A DNA stretch of 64,000 bases from the NCBI RefSeq assembly GCF_900454865.1, contig NZ_UGTV01000015.1, forward strand, positions 558,001-622,000, given 5' to 3'. The translations under genes and the position numbers were made by a program. Numbering within the stretch: the first letter of the stretch is position 1; the number at the start of each line of letters is the position of its first letter. The notes beneath the pieces are model-generated. The model was not told the DNA's origin. It saw nothing but the letters and a program-made list of their open reading frames with translations, and ran no database searches. The DNA comes from Pasteurella canis (GTDB taxonomy: Bacteria; Pseudomonadota; Gammaproteobacteria; Enterobacterales; Pasteurellaceae). Below are positions 8,928-18,135 of the stretch, piece after piece.

Positions 8928-10352
8928 ATGTCTGAAGGTTTAGTACAAGCTGCTTATATCGTTGCAGCATTACTTTTCATTATGAGCTTAGCTGGCCTTT
9001 CTAAACATGAAACGGCAAAAGCGGGTTGTTGGTATGGCATTGTCGGTATGGCAATAGCTTTAGTCGCAACGATTTTTGGTCCAGAATCTAAAGGAACTCT
9101 CTGGATTTTAATTGCGATGGCAATTGGTGCTGTGATTGGTATCAAACGAGCATTAAAAGTTGAAATGACAGAAATGCCTGAGCTTGTGGCTATTTTACAC
9201 AGCTTTGTGGGGTTAGCTGCTGTGCTAGTTGGTTTTAATAGCTATGGTTTACATCATGAAGCTGTAATGCCAGAAAATTTAGATGCCGCAGCACAGGCAG
9301 CATTTTTAGCTGAACAACAAGTATTAAGCAATATCCACAATGTGGAAGTATTCCTTGGTATTTTTATTGGTGCTGTTACCTTTACGGGTTCTGTTGTTGC
9401 ATTCGGTAAATTACGTGGGATTATTGATTCTAAAGCATTAACTTTGCCACATCGTCATAAATTGAATTTAGCGGCAATTATTGTATCTGCCTTATTAATG
9501 ATGTCATTCTTAAATAGCCCAGAAAATATCTTCCCTGTGTTATTGATGACAGCTATTGCGTTAGCATTTGGTTGGCATTTAGTTGCATCAATCGGTGGTG
9601 CGGATATGCCAGTTGTTGTGTCAATGTTGAACTCTTATTCTGGTTGGGCAGCAGCTGCAGCAGGCTTTATGCTAAGCAATGACTTGTTAATTGTAACGGG
9701 TGCGTTAGTAGGTTCATCAGGTGCGATTCTTTCTTATATTATGTGTAAAGCAATGAACCGCTCTTTCATCAGTGTGATCGCTGGTGGTTTCGGTAACGAT
9801 CCAGTTGCAAGTAGTGATGAAGAACAAGGTGAACATCGAGAAACGACAGCAGAAGAAGTGGCTGAATTACTTAAAAACTCAAGCTCGGTAATCATCACGC
9901 CTGGATATGGTATGGCAGTAGCACAAGCTCAGTATCCTGTCGCAGAAATTACACAGAAACTACGTGAGCGTGGTGTAAATGTACGTTTTGGTATTCACCC
10001 TGTTGCAGGTCGTTTACCAGGTCATATGAACGTATTACTTGCAGAAGCGAAAGTGCCTTACGATATCGTATTAGAAATGGACGAAATTAACGAAGATTTT
10101 GCTGATACGGATACGGTATTAGTCATCGGTGCAAATGACACAGTAAACCCAGCGGCAATGGACGATCCAAATAGCCCAATTGCAGGTATGCCTGTATTAG
10201 AAGTATGGAAAGCGCAAAACGTAATTGTATTCAAACGTTCAATGAATACAGGTTATGCTGGTGTACAAAATCCGTTATTCTTTAAAGACAATACCCAAAT
10301 GTTATTTGGTGATGCGAAAGATCGTGTGGACGATATTTTGAAAGCATTATAA
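8928..10352 (+). CDS. pntB: NAD(P) transhydrogenase subunit beta
   Basis: PntB carries the remaining membrane segments (residues 1-260) and the NADP(H)-binding domain (about 290-474). The conserved nucleotide segment reads [13 protein letters not shown], and [18 protein letters not shown] follows. The length of 474 residues agrees with the family (E. coli 462). It is co-transcribed with pntA behind the ribosome site AAGGAG, and a hairpin made from two inverted uptake signals terminates the operon. Confidence 0.97.
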   Translation: MSEGLVQAAYIVAALLFIMSLAGLSKHETAKAGCWYGIVGMAIALVATIFGPESKGTLWILIAMAIGAVIGIKRALKVEMTEMPELVAILHSFVGLAAVLVGFNSYGLHHEAVMPENLDAAAQAAFLAEQQVLSNIHNVEVFLGIFIGAVTFTGSVVAFGKLRGIIDSKALTLPHRHKLNLAAIIVSALLMMSFLNSPENIFPVLLMTAIALAFGWHLVASIGGADMPVVVSMLNSYSGWAAAAAGFMLSNDLLIVTGALVGSSGAILSYIMCKAMNRSFISVIAGGFGNDPVASSDEEQGEHRETTAEEVAELLKNSSSVIITPGYGMAVAQAQYPVAEITQKLRERGVNVRFGIHPVAGRLPGHMNVLLAEAKVPYDIVLEMDEINEDFADTDTVLVIGANDTVNPAAMDDPNSPIAGMPVLEVWKAQNVIVFKRSMNTGYAGVQNPLFFKDNTQMLFGDAKDRVDDILKAL

Positions 10353-10368
10353 AAACTTATTATGAATT

Positions 10369-10396
10369 AACCGCACTTTAAAAGTGCGGTTTTTTA
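10369..10396 (+). terminator. pntAB terminator built from an inverted pair of uptake signals
   Basis: ACCGCACTT (10370-10378) and AAGTGCGGT (10382-10390) face each other across three bases, giving a 10-bp stem followed by six T. The structure is at once a pair of DNA uptake signals and an intrinsic terminator. Confidence 0.9.
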
Positions 10397-10491
10397 TTTA
10401 TAAAATAATGATGATAACAAATTTAAAACCTTATGTTTTATTTTGTTAAATAATACAAATGACCAAATAAAAATTTGAAAAGTGAAGTACG

Positions 10492-11085
10492 ATGAAAACA
10501 ATTGAAATACACCCATTTCCACCTATTTTCCCTGCACATGCTAAAGTCATGATGATGGGGACTTTCCCGCCTAAAGAAGATAAACGTTGTATGCATTTTC
10601 ATTATCCTAATTTTCAAAATGATATGTGGCGGATTTATGGCTTAGTTTTTTTTAATGATGCGACTTATTTTCAAGTAAAAGATGAAAAACGTTTTGATCC
10701 TATACGTATTGAGGCGTTTTTACGTGAATGGGGGATTGGATTATGTTCCACAATCCATAGTGCGATTCGAGAAAAGGATAATGCATCGGATAAGTTTTTA
10801 ACGGTAGTTGAACCTGTAAATCTAGTTGAGGCTCTAGCACAAGTACCTGATTGCCGCTGGTTATTCACTACAGGGGGAAAAGCAACGGAAACATTGTTAA
10901 GTCTGCTACCAGAAAAAATATTACCACCGAAAACTAATCAATTTATTACATTTTGTTATGCAGGTCGTGAGTTAAATTTATATCGTTTGCCCTCAACATC
11001 AAGAGCCTATCCAATGAGTTTACTAGATAAAGCGAAAGCCTATCATCATTTTTTTGAGTTAGCTGGGATCTTGGCTAAAGAGTAA
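10492..11085 (+). CDS. Uracil-DNA glycosylase superfamily protein
   Basis: The 197-residue protein has the marks of the uracil-DNA glycosylase fold. An early glycine-proline motif, MMGTFPPKEDKRC (22-34), corresponds to the catalytic water-binding loop. The late YRLPSTSRAYPMSLLDK (about 164-180) corresponds to the minor-groove intercalation loop, where HPSP-type families have a His. The combination differs from classical Ung. The likely role is base excision of deaminated or mismatched bases, but this is inferred from fold only. A GAAGTACG stretch precedes the ATG. It is monocistronic, between pntAB and nrdR. Confidence 0.7.
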   Translation: MKTIEIHPFPPIFPAHAKVMMMGTFPPKEDKRCMHFHYPNFQNDMWRIYGLVFFNDATYFQVKDEKRFDPIRIEAFLREWGIGLCSTIHSAIREKDNASDKFLTVVEPVNLVEALAQVPDCRWLFTTGGKATETLLSLLPEKILPPKTNQFITFCYAGRELNLYRLPSTSRAYPMSLLDKAKAYHHFFELAGILAKE

Positions 11086-11160
11086 AATAATTCATCGTCA
11101 ATAAATCTAAACTTTGTTAAGATAAACCTCATTTTACTGATTATTTTGCAAGGAGACGCT

Positions 11161-11610
11161 ATGCATTGCCCTTTTTGTTCTACAGAAGAAACTAAAGTCA
11201 TTGACAGTCGTTTGGTGTCCGATGGTTATCAAGTTCGCCGCCGTCGTGAATGTGGAAATTGTCATGAGCGTTTTACTACATTTGAAACAGCAGAATTAAT
11301 CGTACCAAAAATTATTAAGAATGATGGTACTCGTGAGCCTTTTAATGAAGATAAATTGAGACGCGGGATTCAGCATGCCTTAGAAAAACGGCCTGTCAGC
11401 GCAGATGATGTAGAACAAGCGATTAGCCGTATTATGCATCTTTTACGGACAACTGGTGAGCGTGAAGTTCCAAGTAAATTAGTAGGGACTTTGGCAATGG
11501 AAGAATTAAAAAAATTAGACAAAGTTGCTTATATCCGTTTTGCCTCAGTGTATTTAAGTTTTGATGATATTAAACAATTTAGTAAAGAAATTGAGAATTT
11601 AAGGGATTAG
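11161..11610 (+). CDS. nrdR: Transcriptional repressor NrdR
   Basis: NrdR is the nucleotide-sensing repressor of ribonucleotide reductase genes. An N-terminal zinc ribbon is complete (CPFC at residues 3-6, CGNC near 31-34), with the basic RRRREC segment that binds DNA, followed by an ATP-cone domain (about 46-136). The ATG at 11161 is chosen over an in-frame TTG fifteen bases upstream because it directly follows the ribosome site AAGGAGACGCT and gives the usual 149 residues and the MHCPFC start. ribD follows two bases after the stop, the conserved nrdR-ribD pairing. Its likely targets nrdA and nrdB are in this same window with matching operators. Confidence 0.96.
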   Translation: MHCPFCSTEETKVIDSRLVSDGYQVRRRRECGNCHERFTTFETAELIVPKIIKNDGTREPFNEDKLRRGIQHALEKRPVSADDVEQAISRIMHLLRTTGEREVPSKLVGTLAMEELKKLDKVAYIRFASVYLSFDDIKQFSKEIENLRD

Positions 11611-11612
11611 GA

Positions 11613-12746
11613 ATGAGCGAGTTTAGCGCACAAGATGTTGTATTTATGCAAATAGCATTGGATCTTGCACAGCAAGGGCAATTTACAACGACACCTAATC
11701 CTTCAGTCGGCTGTGTTATTGTAAAGGCTGGACATATTGTGGGAAAAGGTTTTCATTTCAAAGCAGGAGAGCCACATGCAGAGGTAATGGCATTGCGAGA
11801 AGCGGGTGAAAATGCACGTGGCGCAACAGCTTATGTAACGTTAGAACCCTGTTCACATTTTGGGCGTACGCCACCTTGTGCAAAAGGGCTGATTGAAGCG
11901 GGCGTTGTTAAAGTCGTCAGTGCAATGCATGATCCAAATCCACAAGTTGCGGGTAAGGGATTGCAAATGCTAACAGAGAATGGGATTGAAAGTGCGGTTG
12001 GGTTATTGGCAGAAAAAGCAGAATGGCTTAATCGTGGTTTTTTGAAACGTATGCGTACGGGAAAACCCTTTGTACAATTAAAAATGGCGATGAGCTTAGA
12101 TGGGCGTACTGCACTAGCAAATGGAGAAAGTAAATGGATCACTAATACTTTATCTCGTGCGGATGTACAAACAGAGCGCGCAAAAGCATCGGCAATTTTA
12201 TCTACTAGCCAAACGGTGATCGCAGATGATCCTTTGTTAAATGTTCGTTGGGAACAGCTACCTGAGGAAACGCAACAGATTTATCCAATAGCAAATTTAC
12301 GTCAGCCTATACGTGTGATTTTAGACTCACAGCATCAAGTTAAAGCGACACAACGCCTATTTGAAATTGAATCGCCTGTTTGGTTAGTGGGTAAAAACAC
12401 AAGAGATCTTACAGGTTATCCAAATTTTTGTACACATATTCAGTTAGTGGACCGTACACAATATTTACACGATCTTTTATTTGAATTAGGTCGGCGCCAA
12501 ATAAATACATTATGGATTGAAGCTGGGGCGACTTTGGCAGGTTCATTAATTGAACAAAATTTAGTGGATGAGCTAATTATTTATACAGCCCCAAAATTAC
12601 TTGGTGATGATGCAAGAGGGTTATGTAAACTTACAAATTTAACTCAGCTTTCTGATGCGACTTTATGGAAACTATATTCTATTGAGCGATTTGGCGATGA
12701 CATTAAATCTATTTATCATCCAATAGTTACGGAGAAAAAATGTTAA
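11613..12746 (+). CDS. ribD: Bifunctional riboflavin deaminase/reductase RibD
   Basis: RibD carries out two steps of riboflavin synthesis: deamination of the pyrimidine intermediate, then reduction of its ribose side chain. The N-terminal deaminase domain (1-145) has the zinc motifs HAEVMAL and PCSHFGRTPPC. The C-terminal reductase domain (about 150-370) follows. At 377 residues the protein has the usual length. It overlaps degS by seven bases. The later-step gene ribH lies 15 kb away in this window. An uptake signal lies inside the gene (11990-11998), coding for ESAVG. Confidence 0.96.
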   Translation: MSEFSAQDVVFMQIALDLAQQGQFTTTPNPSVGCVIVKAGHIVGKGFHFKAGEPHAEVMALREAGENARGATAYVTLEPCSHFGRTPPCAKGLIEAGVVKVVSAMHDPNPQVAGKGLQMLTENGIESAVGLLAEKAEWLNRGFLKRMRTGKPFVQLKMAMSLDGRTALANGESKWITNTLSRADVQTERAKASAILSTSQTVIADDPLLNVRWEQLPEETQQIYPIANLRQPIRVILDSQHQVKATQRLFEIESPVWLVGKNTRDLTGYPNFCTHIQLVDRTQYLHDLLFELGRRQINTLWIEAGATLAGSLIEQNLVDELIIYTAPKLLGDDARGLCKLTNLTQLSDATLWKLYSIERFGDDIKSIYHPIVTEKKC

Positions 12747-13768
12747 GAAAACTTATTCGTTCGGCAGTGATTGGATTAGCTTGTGCTGTATTTATTTTAG
12801 TCGCACTACCGAAATTGAATCATTTGAATTTTTTCCAATCTGAGCCAATGTCTTTTAAGGATGCTGTACGCATTGCTTCACCTGCTGTTGTGAATGTTTA
12901 CAATCGTGCATTCTCTGCAAATAGTGGGGATCAACTTGAGGTGGGTAATCTAGGATCTGGTGTCATTATGTCGAAAGATGGTTATATTTTGACAAATAAA
13001 CATGTGATTCAAAATGCAGATCAGATTGTTGTAGCATTGCAAAATGGACAGCTTTTTGATGCGAGTTTAATTGGATCTGACAGCTTGACTGATTTAGCTG
13101 TCTTAAAAATTCGTGCTGATAATTTATCTACGATTCCACAAAATCCTAAACGTCAAATACATGTTGGTGATATAGCATTAGCTATTGGTAATCCTTACAA
13201 CTTAGGGCAAAGTGTTTCACAAGGGATTATTAGTGCTGTTGGGCGTAATGCAGTAGGTGATTCTGTAGGGCGCCAAAATTTTATTCAGACAGATGCGTCT
13301 GTTAATCGTGGTAATTCAGGAGGTGCACTAATTAATTCATTAGGTGAGTTAATCGGGATTAATACGTTGAGTATCGGTAAAACCTCTAATGAAATTGCAG
13401 AAGGATTAAATTTTGCTATTCCGATTGATCTTGCTAATGATATTATGAAAAAAATCATTCGTGATGGGCGAGTGATTCGAGGCTATTTTGGTGTGCAAAG
13501 TGATATTTTCTTCAGCAATGGACAAGGTGTAAATATTGAGAAAGGGATCTTAATTACTAATGTAAGCCCAGAGAGTCCAGCGGGAAAAGCCGGCGTTAAA
13601 GCGGGGGATATTATTTTGAAAGTAGGGGATATCGAAGCAATTTCGCCAGCACAAATGATGCAAGTTATCAGTAATACTCGACCAAATACAAAATTGAATG
13701 TAGTCATTTTACGCTTGGGTAAACAAATTGAGTTACCTGTAGTAATAGAAGAATATCCGATTAATTAA
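12740..13768 (+). CDS. degS: Periplasmic serine endoprotease DegS
   Basis: DegS senses misfolded outer-membrane proteins and starts the sigma-E cascade by cutting RseA. The protein has an N-terminal membrane anchor (residues 8-24) in place of a cleaved signal, a trypsin-like domain with the triad H88, D118 and S193 (RGNSGGAL), and one PDZ domain (about 240-335). The single PDZ, the anchor and the 342-residue length distinguish it from DegP. The gene is coupled to ribD upstream and yfbR downstream by overlaps, an unusual operon for a stress sensor. Confidence 0.93.
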   Translation: MLRKLIRSAVIGLACAVFILVALPKLNHLNFFQSEPMSFKDAVRIASPAVVNVYNRAFSANSGDQLEVGNLGSGVIMSKDGYILTNKHVIQNADQIVVALQNGQLFDASLIGSDSLTDLAVLKIRADNLSTIPQNPKRQIHVGDIALAIGNPYNLGQSVSQGIISAVGRNAVGDSVGRQNFIQTDASVNRGNSGGALINSLGELIGINTLSIGKTSNEIAEGLNFAIPIDLANDIMKKIIRDGRVIRGYFGVQSDIFFSNGQGVNIEKGILITNVSPESPAGKAGVKAGDIILKVGDIEAISPAQMMQVISNTRPNTKLNVVILRLGKQIELPVVIEEYPIN

Positions 13769-14373
13769 TGATGTCAGAAATAAAAATTCAAACAAGCCAC
13801 TTTTTTGCCTGTTTAGATCGATTGCGATTAATTCAACGTTGGTCTTTAATGCGTAATATCGAAAAAGAAAACTTAGCTGAACATAGCCTACAAGTAGCTT
13901 TTGTCGCACATATTTTAGCATTGGTTAAAAATAAGTTTTACGAAGGTAATGTTAATCCAGAGAAAATTGCTGTTATTGCTATGTACCATGACACGTCTGA
14001 AATTTTTACTGGTGATTTACCTACGCCTATTAAATATTTTAATGCAGAAATTACACAAGCTTATAAGCAAATTGAAAGTGCTGCTGAATTGCATCTGCTT
14101 TCTTTATTACCTGAAGCGCTACAATCAGAATTTACGCCTTATCTCAATTCACAAGCAATTTCTAATGAAGAAAAACATATAGTCAAACAAGCAGATTTAA
14201 TCTGCGCTTATATTAAAGCACAATTTGAATTAGAAAATGGTAATCAAGAATTTAAAGCAGCCAAAATACGTTTAGAAAAATTAATGAATCAATGGCATAG
14301 CCAAGAGATGGATTATTTTATTCAAGTGTTTATTCCAAGTTTTGGTAAACCGATAGATGAAATTACTTTATAA
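13768..14373 (+). CDS. yfbR: 5'-deoxynucleotidase YfbR
   Basis: YfbR removes the phosphate from deoxyribonucleoside 5'-monophosphates. The HD-domain metal ligands are visible: H35 in the segment ENLAEHSLQVA, and H71-D72 in AMYHDTSEIFTGDLPTP. The length of 201 residues is normal. The first ATG overlaps the degS stop (TAATG), and a second ATG follows at once. Either could be used. The gene closes the nrdR-ribD-degS-yfbR run and thus joins a reductase regulator with a nucleotide-pool enzyme. Confidence 0.93.
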   Translation: MMSEIKIQTSHFFACLDRLRLIQRWSLMRNIEKENLAEHSLQVAFVAHILALVKNKFYEGNVNPEKIAVIAMYHDTSEIFTGDLPTPIKYFNAEITQAYKQIESAAELHLLSLLPEALQSEFTPYLNSQAISNEEKHIVKQADLICAYIKAQFELENGNQEFKAAKIRLEKLMNQWHSQEMDYFIQVFIPSFGKPIDEITL

Positions 14374-14374
14374 A

Positions 14375-14405
14375 AAAGGACAGATTAAATATCTGCCCTT
14401 TTATA
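14375..14405. terminator. Probable terminator between yfbR and modE
   Basis: AAGGACAGAT and ATCTGCCCTT form a 10-bp stem with one mismatch, followed by T residues; it lies between the convergent genes and could serve both. Confidence 0.6.
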
Positions 14406-14408
14406 TTA

Positions 14409-15191
14409 TTAGTAAAGTGTAGCTAAGATAATTTGTTCAGGATCAATATGAATCCAGACTTTTTCATTAAGTTTTACTCTATCAGCTTGAGTTAAAGTAG
14501 CACAAAACTCAATTGCTGTCTGATTGACAGTGAGAATGACCTCCTCTCTATCTCCTTTATCTGTAATTTCTTTGACTTGAGCAGGAAAAGTATTAAAAGC
14601 GTTTTCTTGTAGAGGCGTGTGATGAATTTTGACCCAAGGTGCCTTAATCATCATCATGACTTCTTTGCCTAAAGCAAGTTTTAAACGCACCGCACTTTTT
14701 TCAGTAATTGAAACCGTCAAGTATTGAGGAACACCTTCTATCTCGATCTCCACAAAGCAATGAATATTTTCATATTTTAAATTAACTATTTTGCCAAAGA
14801 ATTGGTTACGGGCACTACTTTGTAATGAAAATCTGGCTGTTGCATGTAATACACTATCTAATGCTAAGCTCTCATCTTGTAAAATTTGAAATGCTTTTTC
14901 CTGCGTTTTTTCCAAAAGATCATAGAGCTGTAATAAACGTTGAGCGTAAATTGTTAACTCTGTTCCTCCTCCATTTTTACCACCAACGTTGCGTTCAAGG
15001 AGCGGTTTTGGACTCATATCATTCATCGCAGCTAAATGATCCCATGCACTTTTATAGCTGACCTTAGCATTTTTAGCGGCTTGGTTAATTGAACCACACT
15101 TTTGAATTTCTTTTAATAGACGTACCCGTTTAGGGTCAACAAAAAGCTGCTGTTGTAATTTGATTGTGAGTAAAATTTCAGTATTTAACAT
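14409..15191 (-). CDS. modE: Molybdate-responsive regulator ModE
   Basis: ModE binds molybdate and controls the transporter operon and molybdoenzyme genes. An N-terminal LysR-like winged helix (about 1-110, with the SYKSAWDHLAAMN recognition region) is followed by two Mop domains (about 120-260) that bind the oxyanion. The start is placed at the ATG at 15191: it lies six bases after GGAG and gives 260 residues beginning MLNTEILL, matching E. coli ModE (262). An open frame extends 20 codons further upstream but lacks a site. It is divergent from modA, the standard arrangement. Confidence 0.93.
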   Translation of the reverse strand: MLNTEILLTIKLQQQLFVDPKRVRLLKEIQKCGSINQAAKNAKVSYKSAWDHLAAMNDMSPKPLLERNVGGKNGGGTELTIYAQRLLQLYDLLEKTQEKAFQILQDESLALDSVLHATARFSLQSSARNQFFGKIVNLKYENIHCFVEIEIEGVPQYLTVSITEKSAVRLKLALGKEVMMMIKAPWVKIHHTPLQENAFNTFPAQVKEITDKGDREEVILTVNQTAIEFCATLTQADRVKLNEKVWIHIDPEQIILATLY

Positions 15192-15331
15192 CATTTTCTC
15201 CAGTATCGACGCTAAACTTTGATTTCTCTCACATTTTAAAGGAAAGTCCATTTTTTATATAGTATTTCTTTATTAAATCATTGTATAATTTTTTATATAA
15301 AGTTATTTACTCAATAAATGGAGCAATTTCT
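15192..15331. promoter_or_regulatory. Divergent modE/modA control region
   Basis: A perfect -10 box TATAAT (15284-15289) points toward modA, without a convincing -35 box. TA-rich half-sites (TTATATAGT at 15255-15263 and ATTGTATAA at 15280-15288, plus another TTATATAA at 15293-15300) recall ModE half-sites, but the spacing does not fit the known operator well. A ModE site is expected from the arrangement and only weakly supported. Confidence 0.4.
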
Positions 15332-16096
15332 ATGTTAAAACTAAAAACAATTTCTACTTCACTTGCACTAGTATGTTTGGCATTTTCTGTTTCTACGCAG
15401 GCGAAAGTGACGGTTTTTGCTGCAGCATCAATGACAAATGCCTTAAACCAAGTAGCAGAAAACTATAAAAAAGTTCAGCCTGAACAAGAGCTAGTTTTTT
15501 CTTTTGCTTCTTCATCAACATTAGCGAAACAAATTGAACAAGGGGCGCCTGCAGATATTTTTATTTCTGCAAATACAAAATGGATGAAGCACTTGTCAGA
15601 GAAAGCTCTGACAGTTAAAGAAACAGAAAAAGTATTAGTTGGTAATGAGTTAGTCCTAATTGCTCCAAAATCAAGCAAACTTAATGATGTTGATGTCGAA
15701 AAAGGGGAGTGGATTGCTGAATTAAAAGATAATTTCTTATCTGTAGGCGATCCTGATCATGTTCCAGCTGGGCAATATGCAAAAGAAGCATTAACTTACT
15801 TAAAATTATGGGATAAAGTTGAAACAAAATTAGCACGAGGTAAAGATGTACGCGCTGCATTGGCTTTAGTCGAACGTGCAGAAGCTCCATTAGGTATCGT
15901 GTATAGTACTGATGGTAAAGTAAGTAAGGGGGTGAAAATTGTTGGTGTATTCCCAGCAGATTCTTATAAAGCCATTGAATACCCTATTGCTTTATTGAAA
16001 GAACATGATAATACGAATACTCGTGCATTTTTGGCTTATTTAGAATCTCCAGAAGCGAAAAAAGTATTCGCAGATTATGGTTTCGCTGTGAAATGA
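15332..16096 (+). CDS. modA: Molybdate-binding periplasmic protein
   Basis: ModA captures molybdate (and tungstate) in the periplasm for the ModBC transporter. The ATG at 15332 follows a GGAG site and gives a clean signal peptide ending in STQA, so the mature protein starts KVTVFAAASM, the usual ModA start. The oxyanion-contacting segments AAASMTNAL and FASSSTLAKQIEQGAPADIF are intact. The precursor of 254 residues is typical. The frame stays open 17 codons upstream but has no signal logic there. A strong hairpin separates it from modB. Confidence 0.95.
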   Translation: MLKLKTISTSLALVCLAFSVSTQAKVTVFAAASMTNALNQVAENYKKVQPEQELVFSFASSSTLAKQIEQGAPADIFISANTKWMKHLSEKALTVKETEKVLVGNELVLIAPKSSKLNDVDVEKGEWIAELKDNFLSVGDPDHVPAGQYAKEALTYLKLWDKVETKLARGKDVRAALALVERAEAPLGIVYSTDGKVSKGVKIVGVFPADSYKAIEYPIALLKEHDNTNTRAFLAYLESPEAKKVFADYGFAVK

Positions 16097-16110
16097 TTTT
16101 GCATACAATA

Positions 16111-16146
16111 AAGAAGGACGCTAATTCTGCGTCCTTCTTCTTTTAT
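16111..16146 (+). terminator. Hairpin terminator inside the modABC operon
   Basis: AAGAAGGACGC and GCGTCCTTCTT pair perfectly over 11 bp with a 7-base loop, followed by CTTTTATT. It lies 15 bases after modA and before modB, so it should lower modBC relative to modA. Confidence 0.75.
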
Positions 16147-16206
16147 TGGCATAAAGTGCGGTCTATTTTTAGCAAATTTCAACGTTAATAAAGTCAAGGA
16201 TTCGTT

Positions 16207-16935
16207 TTGTTTACTGAACTTCTCATCACTCTTGGTCTAAGTACAATGGAAATTCAAGCCGTTAAATTAAGCTTGAGTGTTTCTGTAAATGCGATTTTAT
16301 GGAGCTTACCTATTGCGATCTTTGTCGCGTGGTTGCTGGCTCGTAAAAATTTTTATGGTAAATCCGTGATTAGTGGTGTTGTTCACTTACCTTTAGTTTT
16401 ACCACCTGTCGTGATAGGTTACTTATTATTAGTCGCAATGGGGCGGAATGGTTTAATCGGTAAATATTTATATAGTTGGTTTGGTTTTTCTTTTGCATTT
16501 AGTTGGAATGGTGCTGTATTAGCAGCTGCAGTTGTCGCATTTCCTTTAGTTGTGCGTGCAATTCGTTTATCACTTGAAAGCATTGATGTAAAACTAGAAC
16601 AAGCCGCGCAAACTTTAGGTGCTTCAGCATGGCGCGTTTTTTTTACGATTACCTTACCCCTTTCGTTACCTGGCGTATTAGCTGGCGTTGTACTTGGTTT
16701 TGCCCGTTCATTAGGGGAGTTTGGTGCGACGATTGCTTTTGTATCAAATATTGCAGGAGAAACACAAACTATTCCACTTGCGATGTACACTTTTATTCAG
16801 ACGCCAGGGGCAGAGGAACAAGCAGCAAGATTGTGTATTTTCGCTATCATCTTATCGTTAATTTCTTTACTTTTATCAGAATGGTTAGCCAAAAATATGC
16901 AGAAAAAATTGGGGCAAAGTGATGTTACACATTAA
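16207..16935 (+). CDS. modB: Molybdate ABC transporter permease
   Basis: ModB is the membrane subunit of the molybdate importer. Five to six membrane helices are visible, and the cytoplasmic EAA-type coupling loop reads [21 protein letters not shown] (about 124-144). The TTG at 16207 is chosen because AAGGA lies seven bases upstream. The first ATG, 39 bases later, lacks a ribosome site, although it would give the 229-residue length of E. coli ModB. An uptake signal sits between modA and modB (16154-16162). It overlaps modC. Confidence 0.92.
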   Translation: MFTELLITLGLSTMEIQAVKLSLSVSVNAILWSLPIAIFVAWLLARKNFYGKSVISGVVHLPLVLPPVVIGYLLLVAMGRNGLIGKYLYSWFGFSFAFSWNGAVLAAAVVAFPLVVRAIRLSLESIDVKLEQAAQTLGASAWRVFFTITLPLSLPGVLAGVVLGFARSLGEFGATIAFVSNIAGETQTIPLAMYTFIQTPGAEEQAARLCIFAIILSLISLLLSEWLAKNMQKKLGQSDVTH

Positions 16936-17977
16936 TGCAAAAAAACAATTAGGTCATTTTATTCTTGAGGCTGATTTAACGATTCCTGCACAAGGTGTTA
17001 CTGCTATCTTTGGTTTATCTGGCTCAGGTAAATCTTCTCTAATTAATTTAGTCAGTGGTTTAGTTAAACTGGATCAAGGTAGCATTTCTTTAAATCAACG
17101 TGTATTAGTTGATACTGCTAAAAGTATTTGTTTACCCCCGCATCAGCGGCGTATTGGTTATGTTTTTCAGGACGCACGTTTATTCCCACATTATAATGTG
17201 AGAGGTAATTTACTATATGGTGTAGAGAAATTTGATCAGCAAGAATTTGATTATATTGTCGATTTATTAGGTATTGAACATTTACTAAAACGATACCCGA
17301 TTACTTTATCTGGTGGCGAAAAACAACGTGTTGCGATTGGGCGTGCGTTATTGACGAAGCCTGAAATTTTATTGATGGATGAACCTCTGTCAGCTTTGGA
17401 TTTGCCTCGTAAACGTGAGTTAATGACGTATCTAGAGAAACTCTCTAAACAAATTCAAATCCCTATTTTATATGTGACACATAGTCTAGATGAATTACTA
17501 CGATTAGCACAGCGAGTTGTGTTACTTGATGGAGGAAAAGTTCAGGCTTATGACTTATTGGAAAACATTTGGGAGAGTCCTTTATTTCTACCATGGAAGT
17601 TAGAAGATGAGCAAAGTGCGGTGCTTTCTTTGCCAGTTGTACAACATCATACCGATTATAAAATGACAGCTCTTGCTTTAGCACAGCAACAAATTTGGAT
17701 CAAGGCACAGGATTGCCCAATAGGAGAGCGAATGCGTATATGTATTAAGGGATCAGATGTGTCAATCAGTTTATTAATGCCAGAAAAAACGAGTATTCGT
17801 AATATCTTGAAAGGTAAAGTACATAAAATCCTAGAAAGAGAACATCGTGTCGATGTACAAATCCTATTAGAAGGGAATGTTATTTGGGCAACTATTAGTA
17901 AATGGGCATTGAAAGAGCTTGACTTACAGCTTGAGCAAAGTGTATTTGTACAAGTGAAAGCTGTTTCAGTAGTTTAA
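16922..17977 (+). CDS. modC: Molybdate ABC transporter ATP-binding protein
   Basis: ModC powers molybdate import. The Walker A motif is GLSGSGKSS, the signature LSGGEKQR, the Walker [13 protein letters not shown], and a C-terminal Mop/TOBE domain (about 285-350) provides molybdate feedback. The ATG at 16922 gives the normal MLHI start; a GTG one codon earlier is possible. The start lies inside the end of modB (14-base overlap), so the two are coupled. The domain order and 351 residues match E. coli ModC (352). Confidence 0.95.
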   Translation: MLHINAKKQLGHFILEADLTIPAQGVTAIFGLSGSGKSSLINLVSGLVKLDQGSISLNQRVLVDTAKSICLPPHQRRIGYVFQDARLFPHYNVRGNLLYGVEKFDQQEFDYIVDLLGIEHLLKRYPITLSGGEKQRVAIGRALLTKPEILLMDEPLSALDLPRKRELMTYLEKLSKQIQIPILYVTHSLDELLRLAQRVVLLDGGKVQAYDLLENIWESPLFLPWKLEDEQSAVLSLPVVQHHTDYKMTALALAQQQIWIKAQDCPIGERMRICIKGSDVSISLLMPEKTSIRNILKGKVHKILEREHRVDVQILLEGNVIWATISKWALKELDLQLEQSVFVQVKAVSVV

Positions 17978-18087
17978 CTAATACACTAAGCCATTTTAGT
18001 ATACTGCTCAAGTCGTATGTACAATGAAATACATCAAATAAATGATGTTATGGCGAAAGGATTTGACTACTAAGATTGATAAAACAC

Positions 18088-18122
18088 AACCGCACTTTAT
18101 TTATGATAGATAAAGTGCGGTT
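18088..18122. terminator. Uptake-signal pair forming a terminator between modC and dnaJ
   Basis: AACCGCACTTTAT (18088-18100) and ATAAAGTGCGGTT (18110-18122) form a perfect 13-bp stem with a 9-base loop. Both arms contain the uptake signal. It lies between convergent modC and dnaJ. Confidence 0.85.
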
Positions 18123-18135
18123 GATTTATAAAGAT

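Noticed and set aside
15255-15300. Possible ModE operator
   Set aside because: TA-rich half-sites exist but spacing and flanks do not match the known operator well; kept only as a low-confidence control region.
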